64,000 nucleotides of DNA from Vibrio gigantis (GCF_024347515.1 NZ_AP025492.1:1-64000), one strand, 5' to 3'; counted from the first letter of the stretch, positions 30,211 through 46,666 are shown. Made by a program: numbers and translations. The notes: a model not told the origin generated them from the sequence alone.

Positions 30211-30462
30211 TTACGCCTCCAATCCCTTTCTGATCAAATATTGGTAAGGCAAAGCTTCTGTAGCTTGGCCGACTAACTGATGATCCATGAAACGACAAAA
30301 GCTCGGAATATCACGAGTTGTTGAAGGATCGTCAGCTTTTACCAGTAATACATCGCCATCCTGCATGTTTCTAATTGTCTTCCTGACCATCATTACTGGC
30401 TCTGGGCAACGCAGGCCTTCAGCTTCTAAAGTATGGGTTGCCAGTTCAGGTTTGAATGTCAT
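30211..30462 (-). CDS. tusA: Sulfur carrier protein TusA/SirA
   Basis: TusA accepts sulfur from IscS and passes it along the TusBCD-TusE relay for 2-thiouridine formation at tRNA wobble positions. The 83 residues show the invariant CPxP motif ([18 protein letters not shown], sulfur-carrying Cys near residue 19) and the family's C-terminal FMDHQLVGQ segment. Length matches E. coli TusA (81). It is monocistronic on the minus strand and shares the preceding terminator. Confidence 0.93.
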   Translation of the reverse strand: MTFKPELATHTLEAEGLRCPEPVMMVRKTIRNMQDGDVLLVKADDPSTTRDIPSFCRFMDHQLVGQATEALPYQYLIRKGLEA

Positions 30463-30611
30463 GGTTTGTATCTCTATATCTATCTAACGAGTGAATAATA
30501 CGTCTGCAGAAAAAATATGCAATAAGTGCTTGGCAAACAGAATCATTTCCTATAACTTAGTTAACAAGTTGATAACAACTTGTAACAAAGGCAACTAGCT
30601 AAGGAGTGGCG

Positions 30612-30797
30612 ATGTTGACAGGATTAGATAGATTAACAATTTATTCGGTTCTCTGTTTTATTTCTTTTTGTGCGTTAGTACTACGCTCATCGACAGAGAC
30701 CTCTCTAATGCCAATCTTTGGCATAATAGCAACGATTATTGGTATTTGGGTAGAGATGCGCCGTTGGCAAGGCATAGCCGAGGAGCAAGAGCACTAA
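30612..30797 (+). CDS. Small membrane protein of unknown function
   Basis: This 61-residue protein has two hydrophobic segments (about 9-26 and 33-48) and a charged tail (EMRRWQGIAEEQEH). The ATG at 30612 is preceded by AAGGAGTG at good spacing and is preferred to the in-frame GTG at 30606, which lies within that Shine-Dalgarno. A terminator follows at 30866. I do not recognise the family and give no function. Confidence 0.65.
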   Translation: MLTGLDRLTIYSVLCFISFCALVLRSSTETSLMPIFGIIATIIGIWVEMRRWQGIAEEQEH

Positions 30798-30865
30798 CCC
30801 GGATACAACAAGCAAATTCCGATACGACAACATTCCGACACTATCCCCAGATTTTCTTGGGCTTC

Positions 30866-30890
30866 CCCGCGTAATTGCGGGATTTTTTTT
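30866..30890 (+). terminator. Intrinsic terminator after the small membrane gene
   Basis: CCCGC and GCGGG form a short stem around GTAATT, followed by ATTTTTTTT. It lies about 70 bp after the small membrane gene and before the LysR regulator. Confidence 0.82.
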
Positions 30891-30953
30891 ATCTAAAGCA
30901 TGCTATAAACAACTTAGTGACCAATGATAATTGTATACAGCTAGGTAAGTGGC

Positions 30954-31895
30954 GTGGAATTAGAAGACATCTATCGTAGAGACCTAAATTTACTGGTCGC
31001 CTTGAAGGTATTGATTGAAGAGGGCAGTGTTAGCCAAGCCGCGCTTCGTCTCAACTTGAGCCAGTCGGCAACCAGCCGAGTATTAGGCCGTTTAAGAGAG
31101 CTACTCAACGACCCGCTGTTTACACGCCAAGGTCAGCACCTTATCCCTACTAAAAAAGCGCTCGAGATCAGTCAGCGTATTGATCAGCCTTTGGAGTCAT
31201 TCCGTCAGTTACTAAGCCCTAGCGACTTTGACCCTTACTATTGCAGCGAGCGCTTCCTGATAGCAACCACCGACTACGCGATGCAAACCATCTTGCCTTA
31301 TGCGTTGCCTAAGATTTATGAGCAAGCACCGAATATCTCCTTAGAGTTTGCACCACTGCAGCATGAGCATTTGTTTAAGCAGCTCAGTACCGAACGTGTT
31401 GATATGGCGATTTGTCGTCCGAGTGGCAGCATTGCACCACTTCATCAAGAGGTCTTGGGGCCGGTTGGTGTATCGTGTTTGTTATCTAAAAACCACCCAT
31501 TGGCCGAGCAGCCTTTAAGCCTTGAGGATTATGTTTCTTTACCTCATGCGATGATTGCGATCAGTGATGGTGTTAAATCTTTATTAGACAACGCTTTAGC
31601 TAATCAACAGCCTCGTAAAATGGTGCTGCGCGCTTATCATCTTGAAGCTGCATTAGCGATTGTCGATAGAATGCCATTAGTGATCACAGTACCTGCTGAT
31701 TTGGCTTATTTGGTAGCAGAGCGTTATGACTTAGTCGTTAAACCGTTGCCATTTGAGTTTATGCCGTTTGATTACTCACTGATCTGGCATTCGCGTTGCG
31801 ACTCTTCTGCTTCACAGCAATGGTTAAGAAGAGTGGTAAAGGAAGAGTGTGGTGAGTTGATTCAAAAACGAATTGCGGATGTAGGTTTGGGTTAA
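30954..31895 (+). CDS. LysR-family transcriptional regulator
   Basis: This 313-residue LysR-type regulator has an N-terminal winged helix (about 8-65; SVSQAALRLNLSQSATSRVLGRLRELL recognition region). A periplasmic-binding-like effector domain follows (about 95-300). The N-terminal pattern is closest to the NodD/LeuO-like branch by eye, but the target and ligand are unknown. The GTG start at 30954 is preceded by AGGTAAGTG. No divergent partner is adjacent; the small membrane gene reads in the same direction upstream. The neighbouring AcuI-like reductase converges on it. Confidence 0.88.
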   Translation: MELEDIYRRDLNLLVALKVLIEEGSVSQAALRLNLSQSATSRVLGRLRELLNDPLFTRQGQHLIPTKKALEISQRIDQPLESFRQLLSPSDFDPYYCSERFLIATTDYAMQTILPYALPKIYEQAPNISLEFAPLQHEHLFKQLSTERVDMAICRPSGSIAPLHQEVLGPVGVSCLLSKNHPLAEQPLSLEDYVSLPHAMIAISDGVKSLLDNALANQQPRKMVLRAYHLEAALAIVDRMPLVITVPADLAYLVAERYDLVVKPLPFEFMPFDYSLIWHSRCDSSASQQWLRRVVKEECGELIQKRIADVGLG

Positions 31896-31940
31896 CTAGG
31901 ACTGAGTCTGGGTTCACTTGACCCTAATGATAAAAACGCA

Positions 31941-31970
31941 AAAGGGCTGATAAAAATCAGCCCTTTGTTG
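31941..31970 (+). terminator. Terminator after the LysR gene
   Basis: AAAGGGCTGAT (31941-31951) pairs with ATCAGCCCTTT (31956-31966) around an AAAA loop, followed by GTTGTTTT. It lies between two convergent genes and may work for both. Confidence 0.85.
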
Positions 31971-32030
31971 TTTTGGGTCATCCAAGCCTGAAGCTGTTGC
32001 TTAAGGTTTGATAACGCAATGTTTGAGAAT

Positions 32031-33011
32031 CTATAGTTTAATGACTACGCGACCAGTAATTTGACCGTTAGTGATGTCTTCTGCGGCTTGAATTGCACCG
32101 TCTAAAGACACTTCCTTGGTTGCTTGAGCGTAGAAAGATTCTGGTAGTAGCTCAGCCAGCTGTTCCCACGCTTTAATGCGTTTTTCACGAGGGCACATTA
32201 CAGAATCAACACCTTGTAGGCGAACGTTACGTAGAATGAATGGCATTACTGTTGTTGGTAAGTCAAAACCGCCTGCTAGACCACACATCGCAACTGCACC
32301 GTTGTAATCAATTTGCGCCAATACTTTTGCAAGTACTTTGCTACCTACAGTATCGATAGCACCAGCCCACAGTTGTTTTTCTAGTGGTTTAGCTGGTTCT
32401 TCTAGTTCAGCACGTTCAACAATGCGTGTCGCGCCTAGTGATTTTAGTAGTTCACCGTTTTCTGAAGCTCGGCCTGTTACTGCTGCTACTTTGTAACCTA
32501 GCTGGTTTAGTAGAGTGATAGACACGCTACCTACACCGCCACTTGCGCCAGTAACTAGGATTTCACCGTCTTCTGGCTTGATGCCTGCATCTACGATTGC
32601 TTGCACACAAAGCATAGCGGTGAAGCCAGCAGTACCTATTGCCATTACTTTTTTCGCGTTTAGACCTTTAGGCATAGGCACTAACCAGTCACCATTTAGG
32701 CTTGCTTTCTCAGCCATGCCACCCCAGTGACCTTCACCAACACCCCAACCAGTCAGAACTACTTCGTCGCCCGCTTTGTAGCGAGGGTCATCAGATTGTG
32801 AAACCACACCAGAAAGGTCGATACCAGGAACCATCGGGAAGTTGCGAACAATGCGCCCTTTACCTGTAATCGCCAAACCATCTTTGTAGTTCAAAGAAGA
32901 GTAGCTTACATCGATCTTCACGTTACCTTCTGGTAATTGAGACTCTTCAATTTGAGAAACTGATGCGATAGTTTTTTTGTCTTCTTGGTTTAGTACAAGT
33001 GCTTTAAACAT
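32031..33011 (-). CDS. acuI: Acrylyl-CoA reductase AcuI/YhdH (MDR superfamily)
   Basis: This is a NADPH-dependent medium-chain reductase that converts toxic acrylyl-CoA to propionyl-CoA. From the ATG at 33011 it has 326 residues. It has the YhdH N-terminus MFKALVLNQEDKKTIASVSQI, the substrate-domain motif SSLNYKDGLAITGKGRIVRNFP and VPGIDLSGVV. A Rossmann domain carries the nucleotide-binding GASGGVGSV near residue 155, and the end is NGQITGRVVIKL. It lacks catalytic zinc ligands, as expected for the family. GGAG seven bases upstream fits this ATG rather than one four codons earlier. It lies downstream of fadBA, with 241 bp between. Confidence 0.88.
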   Translation of the reverse strand: MFKALVLNQEDKKTIASVSQIEESQLPEGNVKIDVSYSSLNYKDGLAITGKGRIVRNFPMVPGIDLSGVVSQSDDPRYKAGDEVVLTGWGVGEGHWGGMAEKASLNGDWLVPMPKGLNAKKVMAIGTAGFTAMLCVQAIVDAGIKPEDGEILVTGASGGVGSVSITLLNQLGYKVAAVTGRASENGELLKSLGATRIVERAELEEPAKPLEKQLWAGAIDTVGSKVLAKVLAQIDYNGAVAMCGLAGGFDLPTTVMPFILRNVRLQGVDSVMCPREKRIKAWEQLAELLPESFYAQATKEVSLDGAIQAAEDITNGQITGRVVIKL

Positions 33012-33185
33012 GATCTGCTCCATGGGAGAAATATTAGGAAACTGAAGTAACTTTAGTTGAATCGTTGGAGAAAAAATAATGAAACATCAACATTGAATCT
33101 ATGCGTTTTGTGCATAGATGCCGCTAGGTGCTTTTCTCTTATTAGGGTGCTGAACGAATCTGTACGTGACTTGATAGCCAGATAT

Positions 33186-33216
33186 AAAAAGTGCAGCCAT
33201 ATAAATATAGCTGCAC
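33186..33216 (-). terminator. Terminator of fadBA
   Basis: Read on the minus strand, GTGCAGC and GCTGCAC (33191-33197 and 33210-33216) form a stem with an AT-rich centre, followed by TTTTTATA. It lies 36 bp after the fadA stop. Confidence 0.8.
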
Positions 33217-33252
33217 AAAAAATTACCCTTCAAGTATTACAGTCAGTGATTG

Positions 33253-36614
<3,362 letters not shown>

Positions 36615-36684
36615 TGTCTATCTCCATGACATACAATCCACGATTGTTTGAGAGAATCTTGTTATCTTTCTATTATTGTAGAAT

Positions 36685-36702
36685 ACCTGGTAAGACCAGT
36701 TA
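36685..36702. promoter_or_regulatory. Putative FadR operator upstream of fadBA
   Basis: CTGGTAAGACCAG (36687-36699) is a near-perfect palindrome of CTGGT/ACCAG arms, flanked by AC and TT. It resembles the FadR consensus (AACTGGTCNGACCAGTT type). It lies about 70 bp upstream of the fadB ATG (36614), within the promoter region, so it probably mediates repression relieved by acyl-CoA. Confidence 0.7.
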
Positions 36703-36841
36703 TCTTAGTCTGTACCTCTGCTTGATTAATTTCAATACATTTTTTAAACAATTGTTTAACATTGTGCGATAGCACAGATCCTCTAACCCTTATTATTCAC
36801 GCGTGATACACTTCGTCGCTCTTATTAACTAAGTTAACGAT

Positions 36842-37465
36842 ATGAATGAACAGCCCTATTTAATACCATCTGCGTCGGCTCTGTTTGAAGAAGAGATAAA
36901 AAAGAGCGTCTTTATTACTCATCTTGCTCATACTCCAAGTGTAGAAGCTGCAAAACAGTTCGTAGAACAGGTAAAGAAAGAGCATTCTTCAGCACGACAT
37001 AACTGTTGGGGTTTTGTTGCTGGTCGACCTGAAGACTCAATGCTTTGGGGCTTTAGTGATGATGGAGAACCATCTGGTACTGCGGGTAAGCCTATTTTGG
37101 CGCAACTGTCTGGTTCTGGTGTCGGTGAACTGACTGCTGTTGTCACTCGTTATTCTGGCGGAATCAAGCTTGGAACGGGTGGCCTAGTAAAGGCTTATGG
37201 TGGTGGAGTACAACAAGCTCTCAAGCTGCTTCAAACTATCGAGAAAAAAATAACCACAAAATTACGGCTAGAGTTAGACTATGGATTTGTGCCGATCGCA
37301 CAATCCATCATGACTCAGCATCAGGCTGTTGAGGTCCAAGCGGATTATGGTGTTCAAGTTGAGCTTATTATTGAGATAGAGCTCCGTCAGGTAGATTCGT
37401 TTACCCAAACCATGATCAATAAAAGCGGTGCTAAGGCACTGGTAACGAAAGTCAAAGACAACTAG
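36842..37465 (+). CDS. yigZ: IMPACT/YigZ family protein
   Basis: YigZ is a conserved protein of unclear function with two small domains. The 207 residues have an N-terminal UPF0029/IMPACT domain, with VEAAKQFVEQVKKEHSSARHNCWGFVAG and FSDDGEPSGTAGKPILAQLSGSGVGELTAVVTRYSGG slightly varied from E. coli, then TGGLVKAYGGGVQQAL. A C-terminal ferredoxin-like domain follows. It lies between fadBA and trkH, as in E. coli. The start ATG follows TTAACGAT, without an obvious Shine-Dalgarno. Confidence 0.93.
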   Translation: MNEQPYLIPSASALFEEEIKKSVFITHLAHTPSVEAAKQFVEQVKKEHSSARHNCWGFVAGRPEDSMLWGFSDDGEPSGTAGKPILAQLSGSGVGELTAVVTRYSGGIKLGTGGLVKAYGGGVQQALKLLQTIEKKITTKLRLELDYGFVPIAQSIMTQHQAVEVQADYGVQVELIIEIELRQVDSFTQTMINKSGAKALVTKVKDN

Positions 37466-37499
37466 GAAGTGTGAAGCATTTCGCTTCGTTCAATAGCTC

Positions 37500-38957
37500 A
37501 TGCAATTTCGCTCAATTATTCGAATCGTCGGATTATTATTAGCACTTTTTAGTGTATCAATGCTTGCTCCTGCGCTCGTCGCACTGATCTATCGAGATGG
37601 TGCGGGTGTGCCATTTGTGACGACCTTCTTCGTTCTGTTATTCTGTGGAGCAACTTGCTGGTTTCCAAACCGACGCTATAAACATGAATTGAAAGCACGT
37701 GATGGCTTTTTGATTGTTGTTTTGTTCTGGACGGTAATCGGCAGTGCAGGTGCTTTACCGTTTTTGATAGCCGATAACCCGAGCGTTTCGGTAACTGATG
37801 CTTTCTTTGAATCCTTTTCTGCATTAACTACGACAGGGGCGACCGTTATTGTTGGTCTTGATGACCTCCCTAAGGCGATTCTGTTTTACCGTCAGTTCCT
37901 ACAATGGTTTGGTGGTATGGGGATTATCGTATTGGCGGTAGCCATTCTTCCAGTTCTGGGGATCGGTGGTATGCAGTTATATCGTGCTGAGATTCCTGGT
38001 CCTGTAAAAGATAGTAAGATGACTCCGCGTATTGCCGAAACGGCAAAAGCTCTGTGGTACATATATCTCAGCTTAACTATTGCTTGTGCGGTGGCGTTTT
38101 GGTTGGCTGGTATGAGTTTCTTTGATGCAATCAGCCATAGTTTTTCTACTATTGCGATTGGTGGCTTCTCAACTCACGATGCAAGCATGGGCTATTTTAA
38201 CAGCCCTGCTATCAACATGATAACGGTCGTGTTCCTTCTTATATCCGCGTGTAACTTCTCTCTTCACTTTGCGGCGTTTGCGTCTGGTGGTGTGCATCCT
38301 AAGTATTACTGGAAAGATCCAGAATTCCGCGCGTTTATCTTTATTCAGGCGGTCTTGTTCTTAGTTTGTTTCTTGTTGTTGCTTAATCACCACTCTTATG
38401 ACTCGTATTACGATGCCTTTGATCAGGCTTTGTTCCAAACGGTATCTATATCTACAACAGCAGGCTTCACCACCACTGGTTTTTCCGAATGGCCATTGTT
38501 CTTACCCGTTCTGCTTCTGTTCTCTTCTTTTATAGGTGGCTGTGCAGGTTCAACGGGTGGTGGCATGAAAGTTATTCGAATATTACTGCTTACTCTGCAG
38601 GGCGCTCGTGAAATGAAGCGTCTTGTTCACCCGCGTGCTGTTTATACCATCAAGGTTGGCGGCTCTGCGTTACCACAACGTGTTGTGGATGCGGTGTGGG
38701 GTTTCTTCTCAGCATATGCTTTGGTCTTTGTGGTTTGTATGTTGGCTCTGATCGCAACTGGTATGGATGAGCTAAGTGCTTTCTCTGCCGTAGCGGCAAC
38801 ATTGAATAACCTTGGTCCAGGCTTAGGTGAAGTGGCAATGCACTTCGGCGATGTGAATGATAAGGCTAAATGGGTGTTGATCGTATCTATGCTGTTTGGC
38901 CGATTAGAAATTTTCACCTTATTAATCTTATTGACCCCTACGTTTTGGCGTAGCTAA
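37500..38957 (+). CDS. trkH: Potassium transporter TrkH
   Basis: TrkH is the K+-conducting integral membrane subunit of the Trk system, regulated by the NAD/ATP-binding TrkA. The 485 residues form a multi-pass protein of the TrkH/HKT fold with four pore-loop repeats. Selectivity-filter signatures are seen in LTTTGATVIVGLDDLP, IAIGGFSTHDAS, STTAGFTTTGFSEWP and NNLGPGLGEV. It also has the GGCAGSTGGGMKVIRILLL motif. Length matches E. coli TrkH (483). It precedes hemG by 10 bp in one transcript. Confidence 0.95.
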   Translation: MQFRSIIRIVGLLLALFSVSMLAPALVALIYRDGAGVPFVTTFFVLLFCGATCWFPNRRYKHELKARDGFLIVVLFWTVIGSAGALPFLIADNPSVSVTDAFFESFSALTTTGATVIVGLDDLPKAILFYRQFLQWFGGMGIIVLAVAILPVLGIGGMQLYRAEIPGPVKDSKMTPRIAETAKALWYIYLSLTIACAVAFWLAGMSFFDAISHSFSTIAIGGFSTHDASMGYFNSPAINMITVVFLLISACNFSLHFAAFASGGVHPKYYWKDPEFRAFIFIQAVLFLVCFLLLLNHHSYDSYYDAFDQALFQTVSISTTAGFTTTGFSEWPLFLPVLLLFSSFIGGCAGSTGGGMKVIRILLLTLQGAREMKRLVHPRAVYTIKVGGSALPQRVVDAVWGFFSAYALVFVVCMLALIATGMDELSAFSAVAATLNNLGPGLGEVAMHFGDVNDKAKWVLIVSMLFGRLEIFTLLILLTPTFWRS

Positions 38958-38967
38958 GGACAACATT

Positions 38968-39495
38968 GTGGCAAAAGCTCTATTTTTGTATTCAAGCCGT
39001 GAAGGCCAGACCAAGAAAATCTTGAACTATATAAAAGAAGAAATGAATGAGTTCGAATGTGAACTTCAAGACCTGCACACAATTAGTAATGTCGATTTTA
39101 CTCAATATGACAGAGTATTGATCGGTGCATCGATTCGTTACGGTCACCTTAATAAGAAGCTATATCAATTCATTGATGCCAACCTTGCTCAGCTGCAATC
39201 AAACAAGGTTGCTTTCTTCTGCGTGAACTTAACGGCGCGTAAAGAAGACCAAGGTAAAGATACGCCAGAAGGAAGTGCTTATATTAAGAAGTTTCTTATA
39301 AAGTCTCCATGGCAGCCGACGTTAATCGGTGTATTTGCTGGTGCCCTCTATTACCCACGTTATAACTGGTTCGATAAAACCATGATTCGCTTCATTATGA
39401 ATATGACAGGCGGTGAAACGGATACAACCAAGGAAGTTGAGTACACAAACTGGGAAAAAGTCTCTTTATTCTCTAAGAAACTACAAGAAATGTAA
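38968..39495 (+). CDS. hemG: Menaquinone-dependent protoporphyrinogen IX dehydrogenase HemG
   Basis: HemG is a flavodoxin-like FMN enzyme that oxidises protoporphyrinogen IX to protoporphyrin IX using quinones. The 175 residues show the flavodoxin phosphate-binding pattern LFLYSSREGQTKKIL at the N-terminus and IGASIRYGHLNKKLYQFI. The long HemG insertion follows (residues ~110-150, FAGALYYPRYNWFDKTMIRFIMNMTGGETDTTKE). The start is GTG at 38968. It is the last protein gene before the rRNA operon, the order also known in E. coli (trkH-hemG-rrsA). Confidence 0.94.
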   Translation: MAKALFLYSSREGQTKKILNYIKEEMNEFECELQDLHTISNVDFTQYDRVLIGASIRYGHLNKKLYQFIDANLAQLQSNKVAFFCVNLTARKEDQGKDTPEGSAYIKKFLIKSPWQPTLIGVFAGALYYPRYNWFDKTMIRFIMNMTGGETDTTKEVEYTNWEKVSLFSKKLQEM

Positions 39496-39574
39496 GAGAA
39501 AAGCCTACTTTTGAGGCGTTTTGAGTTCTTTTTAATCGAACGAATAAAAAAACAAGAAAAACTTAAAAAAGGGC

Positions 39575-39602
39575 TTGCCAGTGTGATCGAAATCTCTATA
39601 AT
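39575..39602 (+). promoter_or_regulatory. rRNA promoter P1
   Basis: TTGCCA (39575-39580) and TATAAT (39597-39602) are separated by 16 bp. An A-rich UP-element-like stretch lies immediately upstream, and a GC-rich discriminator follows. It sits about 430 bp before the 16S gene. Confidence 0.8.
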
Positions 39603-39702
39603 GCCACCTCGCTGACACGGGATGGCTTCTTAGGAAACCAAAACGAATCAGCAGGTCAAATTAGCCAAGCTAAGCGCTTGAAAAAAGTTTTGAAAATAGT
39701 GG

Positions 39703-39730
39703 TTGACACTAAAACTTAAATCGCTAAAAT
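39703..39730 (+). promoter_or_regulatory. rRNA promoter P2
   Basis: Consensus TTGACA (39703-39708) and TAAAAT (39725-39730), spaced 16 bp, form a second promoter about 128 bp downstream of P1. This is the usual tandem arrangement of gamma-proteobacterial rRNA operons. Confidence 0.78.
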
Positions 39731-39740
39731 GGCCGTCCGA

Positions 39741-39777
39741 TTTGAGCGAAGCTCAAAAAGGAAAAGCTCTTTAACAA
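39741..39777 (+). promoter_or_regulatory. boxB hairpin and boxA antitermination site in the rRNA leader
   Basis: TTTGAGC and GCTCAAA around GAA (39741-39757) make a boxB-type hairpin. AGCTCTTTAACAA (39765-39777) is a typical boxA, the NusB-NusE binding site. Together they permit Nus-dependent antitermination of rRNA transcription. Confidence 0.8.
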
Positions 39778-40026
39778 TTTAAACCTATCAATCTGTGTGG
39801 GCACTCGTTGATGAATATCAAAACGTTATTACTTAGGTAATAGCAGTTACTTCGGTAACAAAATGATTTCAATGAACTGAGTGACCAATACGAAATTAAG
39901 TTTACTTAATTTTGGCACAGTCAATTCATTATCATTCTGTTGGAATGGTAATAGCTTTAGAATTACATGTTCATTTTCGAATGAATATTAGTTTTGAAGT
40001 CAGTATTCGTTGAGTCACAAAATCTT

Positions 40027-41581
<1,555 letters not shown>

Positions 41582-41705
41582 TACGAAGATATTTACGATG
41601 AGTGTCCACACAGATTGATTAGGTTTAGAAAAGCAAAGAGATGAAGAACTCCCAAGGTTCTTCGAAGTTTGTTTCTACTTTTTAAAGTGGAGATAAATTA
41701 GCAGT

Positions 41706-41781
41706 GTCCCGTTCGTCTAGAGGCCTAGGACACCGCCCTTTCACGGCGGTAACAGGGGTTCGACTCCCCTACGGGATACCA
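41706..41781 (+). tRNA. tRNA-Glu (TTC)
   Basis: A 76-nt cloverleaf with encoded CCA and anticodon TTC in CCCTTTCACGG. It is the first tRNA of the 16S-23S spacer. Confidence 0.96.
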
Positions 41782-41783
41782 TT

Positions 41784-41859
41784 GGGTCGTTAGCTCAGTT
41801 GGTAGAGCAGTTGACTTTTAATCAATTGGTCGCAGGTTCGAATCCTGCACGACCCACCA
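41784..41859 (+). tRNA. tRNA-Lys (TTT)
   Basis: A 76-nt cloverleaf with encoded CCA and anticodon TTT in GACTTTTAATC. It lies only two bases after tRNA-Glu in the rRNA spacer. Confidence 0.96.
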
Positions 41860-41884
41860 TTTCCTCCCAAGGAAATAAAAATAT

Positions 41885-41960
41885 GGGGCTATAGCTCAGC
41901 TGGGAGAGCGCCTGCCTTGCACGCAGGAGGTCTGCGGTTCGATCCCGCATAGCTCCACCA
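41885..41960 (+). tRNA. tRNA-Ala (TGC)
   Basis: A 76-nt cloverleaf with encoded CCA and anticodon TGC in CCTTGCACGC. It is a common spacer tRNA. Confidence 0.96.
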
Positions 41961-41989
41961 TTCCTTCCATAAGGAATTAAAACTTTTAT

Positions 41990-42065
41990 GGGCGATTAGC
42001 TCAGTTGGGAGAGCACCTGCCTTACAAGCAGGGGGTCACTGGTTCGAGCCCGGTATCGCCCACCA
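41990..42065 (+). tRNA. tRNA-Val (TAC)
   Basis: A 76-nt cloverleaf with encoded CCA and anticodon TAC in CCTTACAAGC. It is the last of the four spacer tRNAs. Confidence 0.96.
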
Positions 42066-42128
42066 TCTTTAAGCATTCTCGTAAGAGAGTATTTAAAAAT
42101 GGGTTTAAAGTTTAACGCTTATAACTCT

Positions 42129-42141
42129 TGCTCTTTAACAA
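42129..42141 (+). promoter_or_regulatory. boxA in the 16S-23S spacer
   Basis: TGCTCTTTAACAA matches the boxA consensus and lies about 230 bp before the 23S gene. It is a second antitermination element in the operon. The rest of 42142-42371 is leader sequence that should pair with 23S flanks for RNase III processing. Confidence 0.78.
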
Positions 42142-42371
42142 TTTGGAAAGCTGACTGATTGATTACTTACGAGTAATTCAATCAAATTTAAAAGTTCTCA
42201 ATGTTTACCTTTTAGGTAAACACAACAAACACATTCAAGTGTCTTGTATTCGAATCAAATTTATTTGATTCACAATTGAGTCCGGCAAACAGTTATCAAG
42301 AATTAACCCTTCTTGATGACAACCAAAAACCTTGGTTAGTTGCCATACACTAAGACCCTTTCGGGTTGTAT

Positions 42372-45263
<2,892 letters not shown>

Positions 45264-45358
45264 ATACAACACCCAAGGGGTTTTAATGGACTCAAAGAAA
45301 TACCAAACGCTTGAATGAGTTTGAAGAGAACAGAAACAGCTTTCCGAATTTTAAAATT

Positions 45359-45478
45359 TGCTTGGCGACCATAGCATTGTGGACCCACCTGATTCCATGC
45401 CGAACTCAGAAGTGAAACACAATAGCGCCGATGGTAGTGTGGGGCTTCCCCATGTGAGAGTAGGACATCGCCAGGCTT
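45359..45478 (+). rRNA. rrf: 5S ribosomal RNA
   Basis: A gene of about 120 nt beginning TGCTTGGCGACCATAGCA and ending GTAGGACATCGCCAGGC, with complementary termini. It includes GATTCCATGCCGAACTCAG, the conserved loop B/C region. The ends are approximate. Confidence 0.96.
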
Positions 45479-45547
45479 TAAATATCGTTACCTGTGTATA
45501 CATGTAACAACATCTACAGTGTACTAATCTGTTGATGACAATTTGTT

Positions 45548-45638
45548 GGAGGGATGGCTGAGTGGTCGAAAGCACCGGTCTTGAAAACCGGCAACCGTTA
45601 ATAGCGGTTCTAGGGTTCAAATCCCTATCCCTCCACCA
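45548..45638 (+). tRNA. tRNA-Ser (TGA)
   Basis: A 91-nt class II tRNA with encoded CCA, a long variable arm (CAACCGTTAATAGCGGTT) and anticodon TGA in GTCTTGAAAACC. It sits 69 bp after 5S and ahead of the operon terminator, so it is a distal rRNA-operon tRNA. Confidence 0.95.
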
Positions 45639-45645
45639 CCATTAG

Positions 45646-45679
45646 AAAGCCCGCTGAGAAATCAGCGGGCTTTTTTCTT
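45646..45679 (+). terminator. rRNA operon terminator
   Basis: A 12-bp GC-rich stem, AAAGCCCGCTGA (45646-45657) with TCAGCGGGCTTT, around GAAA, followed by a T run. It terminates the rRNA operon after tRNA-Ser. Confidence 0.9.
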
Positions 45680-45702
45680 ATCTGTGATATACATAAATGA
45701 AA

Positions 45703-45738
45703 AAGGGAAGAGCACTGACGTGCTCTTCCCTTTTTTGT
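45703..45738 (-). terminator. Terminator of ilvY
   Basis: AAAGGGAAGAGCAC and GTGCTCTTCCCTTT form a 14-bp stem around TGAC. A A-run on the + strand becomes a T-tract for ilvY. The other strand also has a T run, so it may back up the rRNA terminator. Confidence 0.85.
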
Positions 45739-45755
45739 ATTGAAACCAACGACTA

Positions 45756-46646
45756 TTAGTCCGTTAAATACTTCCCTTCTGCAACTTGCCAGAACGCTCG
45801 AATTAGAGGGTTATCTAACTGTGCTCGCTTGCAACAAACACCCAATTCAAAGGGTTTGATTGGCTCTATCTTTAAGCGGTCCACTTTGTCTCGTACAGGA
45901 CTGTTGTTGATGACGACGTCAGGGGCAATACCAACTCCACACCCTAGAGCCACCATGCTTACGATTGCCTCATGACCTGATACTTGAGCATAAATGTTGG
46001 GTTTAATCTTCATCTTCTTAAACCATGCATTGGCACGTTCACGCGCAGTCCCCGCTTCTGGGATGATAAAAGGCACTTCATTCCAGTTTGGCTTGTCGGA
46101 CTGAAGTTGCTGACTAAAGCTACTCACACCTGATGGAATGATGACGGATAGTGGGATATCGCTAATCGTTTCAAATTCTAACCTTGAGGGAAGGATGTCT
46201 GGTTTCGCTGAAATAGCAATATCCGCTTCATCATTTAAGATCTTGTCTATAGATTGAGCAGGGTCGCCCGTAGAGAGCTTGAATTCGATATACGGATGAA
46301 TCGCTCTGAATTCAGTAATCAGTTCTGGTAAGTGGCTGTAGCTTGCGGTCACGGAGCAAAATATACGGATTTCACCTTTCAACTCCTGTTCTCCACCTTT
46401 CAAGTGAAGGTTATATTGCTGCCACTCCCCAACAATGCTCAATGCCACAGGCAGTAGGTGCTTCCCCGCTGGTGTAAGGTCAACGCTTCGGTTGTCCCTG
46501 ATAAGCAGTTCTTGTCCTGTTTCCTCTTCAAGCTTTTGTACCTGACGGCTCAGCGCTGAAGGGCTAACATGCATAGCAGCAGCGGTTTTGCTGAAACTCT
46601 TGCTATCACATAAATGTATAAATAGTTGTAGAGATTTTATGTTCAT
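45756..46646 (-). CDS. ilvY: LysR-type regulator IlvY
   Basis: IlvY activates ilvC in response to acetohydroxyacid substrates. From the ATG at 46646 it has 296 residues. It starts MNIKSLQLFIHLCDSKSFSKTAAAMHVSPSALSRQVQKLEEETG in fragments matching IlvY, with a winged helix at 1-60, and has an effector domain from about 90 onward. An upstream in-frame start at 46712 would add 22 residues, run into the shared promoter region and lacks family support. Divergent adjacency to ilvC, as in E. coli, fixes the identity. Confidence 0.93.
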   Translation of the reverse strand: MNIKSLQLFIHLCDSKSFSKTAAAMHVSPSALSRQVQKLEEETGQELLIRDNRSVDLTPAGKHLLPVALSIVGEWQQYNLHLKGGEQELKGEIRIFCSVTASYSHLPELITEFRAIHPYIEFKLSTGDPAQSIDKILNDEADIAISAKPDILPSRLEFETISDIPLSVIIPSGVSSFSQQLQSDKPNWNEVPFIIPEAGTARERANAWFKKMKIKPNIYAQVSGHEAIVSMVALGCGVGIAPDVVINNSPVRDKVDRLKIEPIKPFELGVCCKRAQLDNPLIRAFWQVAEGKYLTD

Positions 46647-46666
46647 GTTCTGCGAACGTTTCCATG

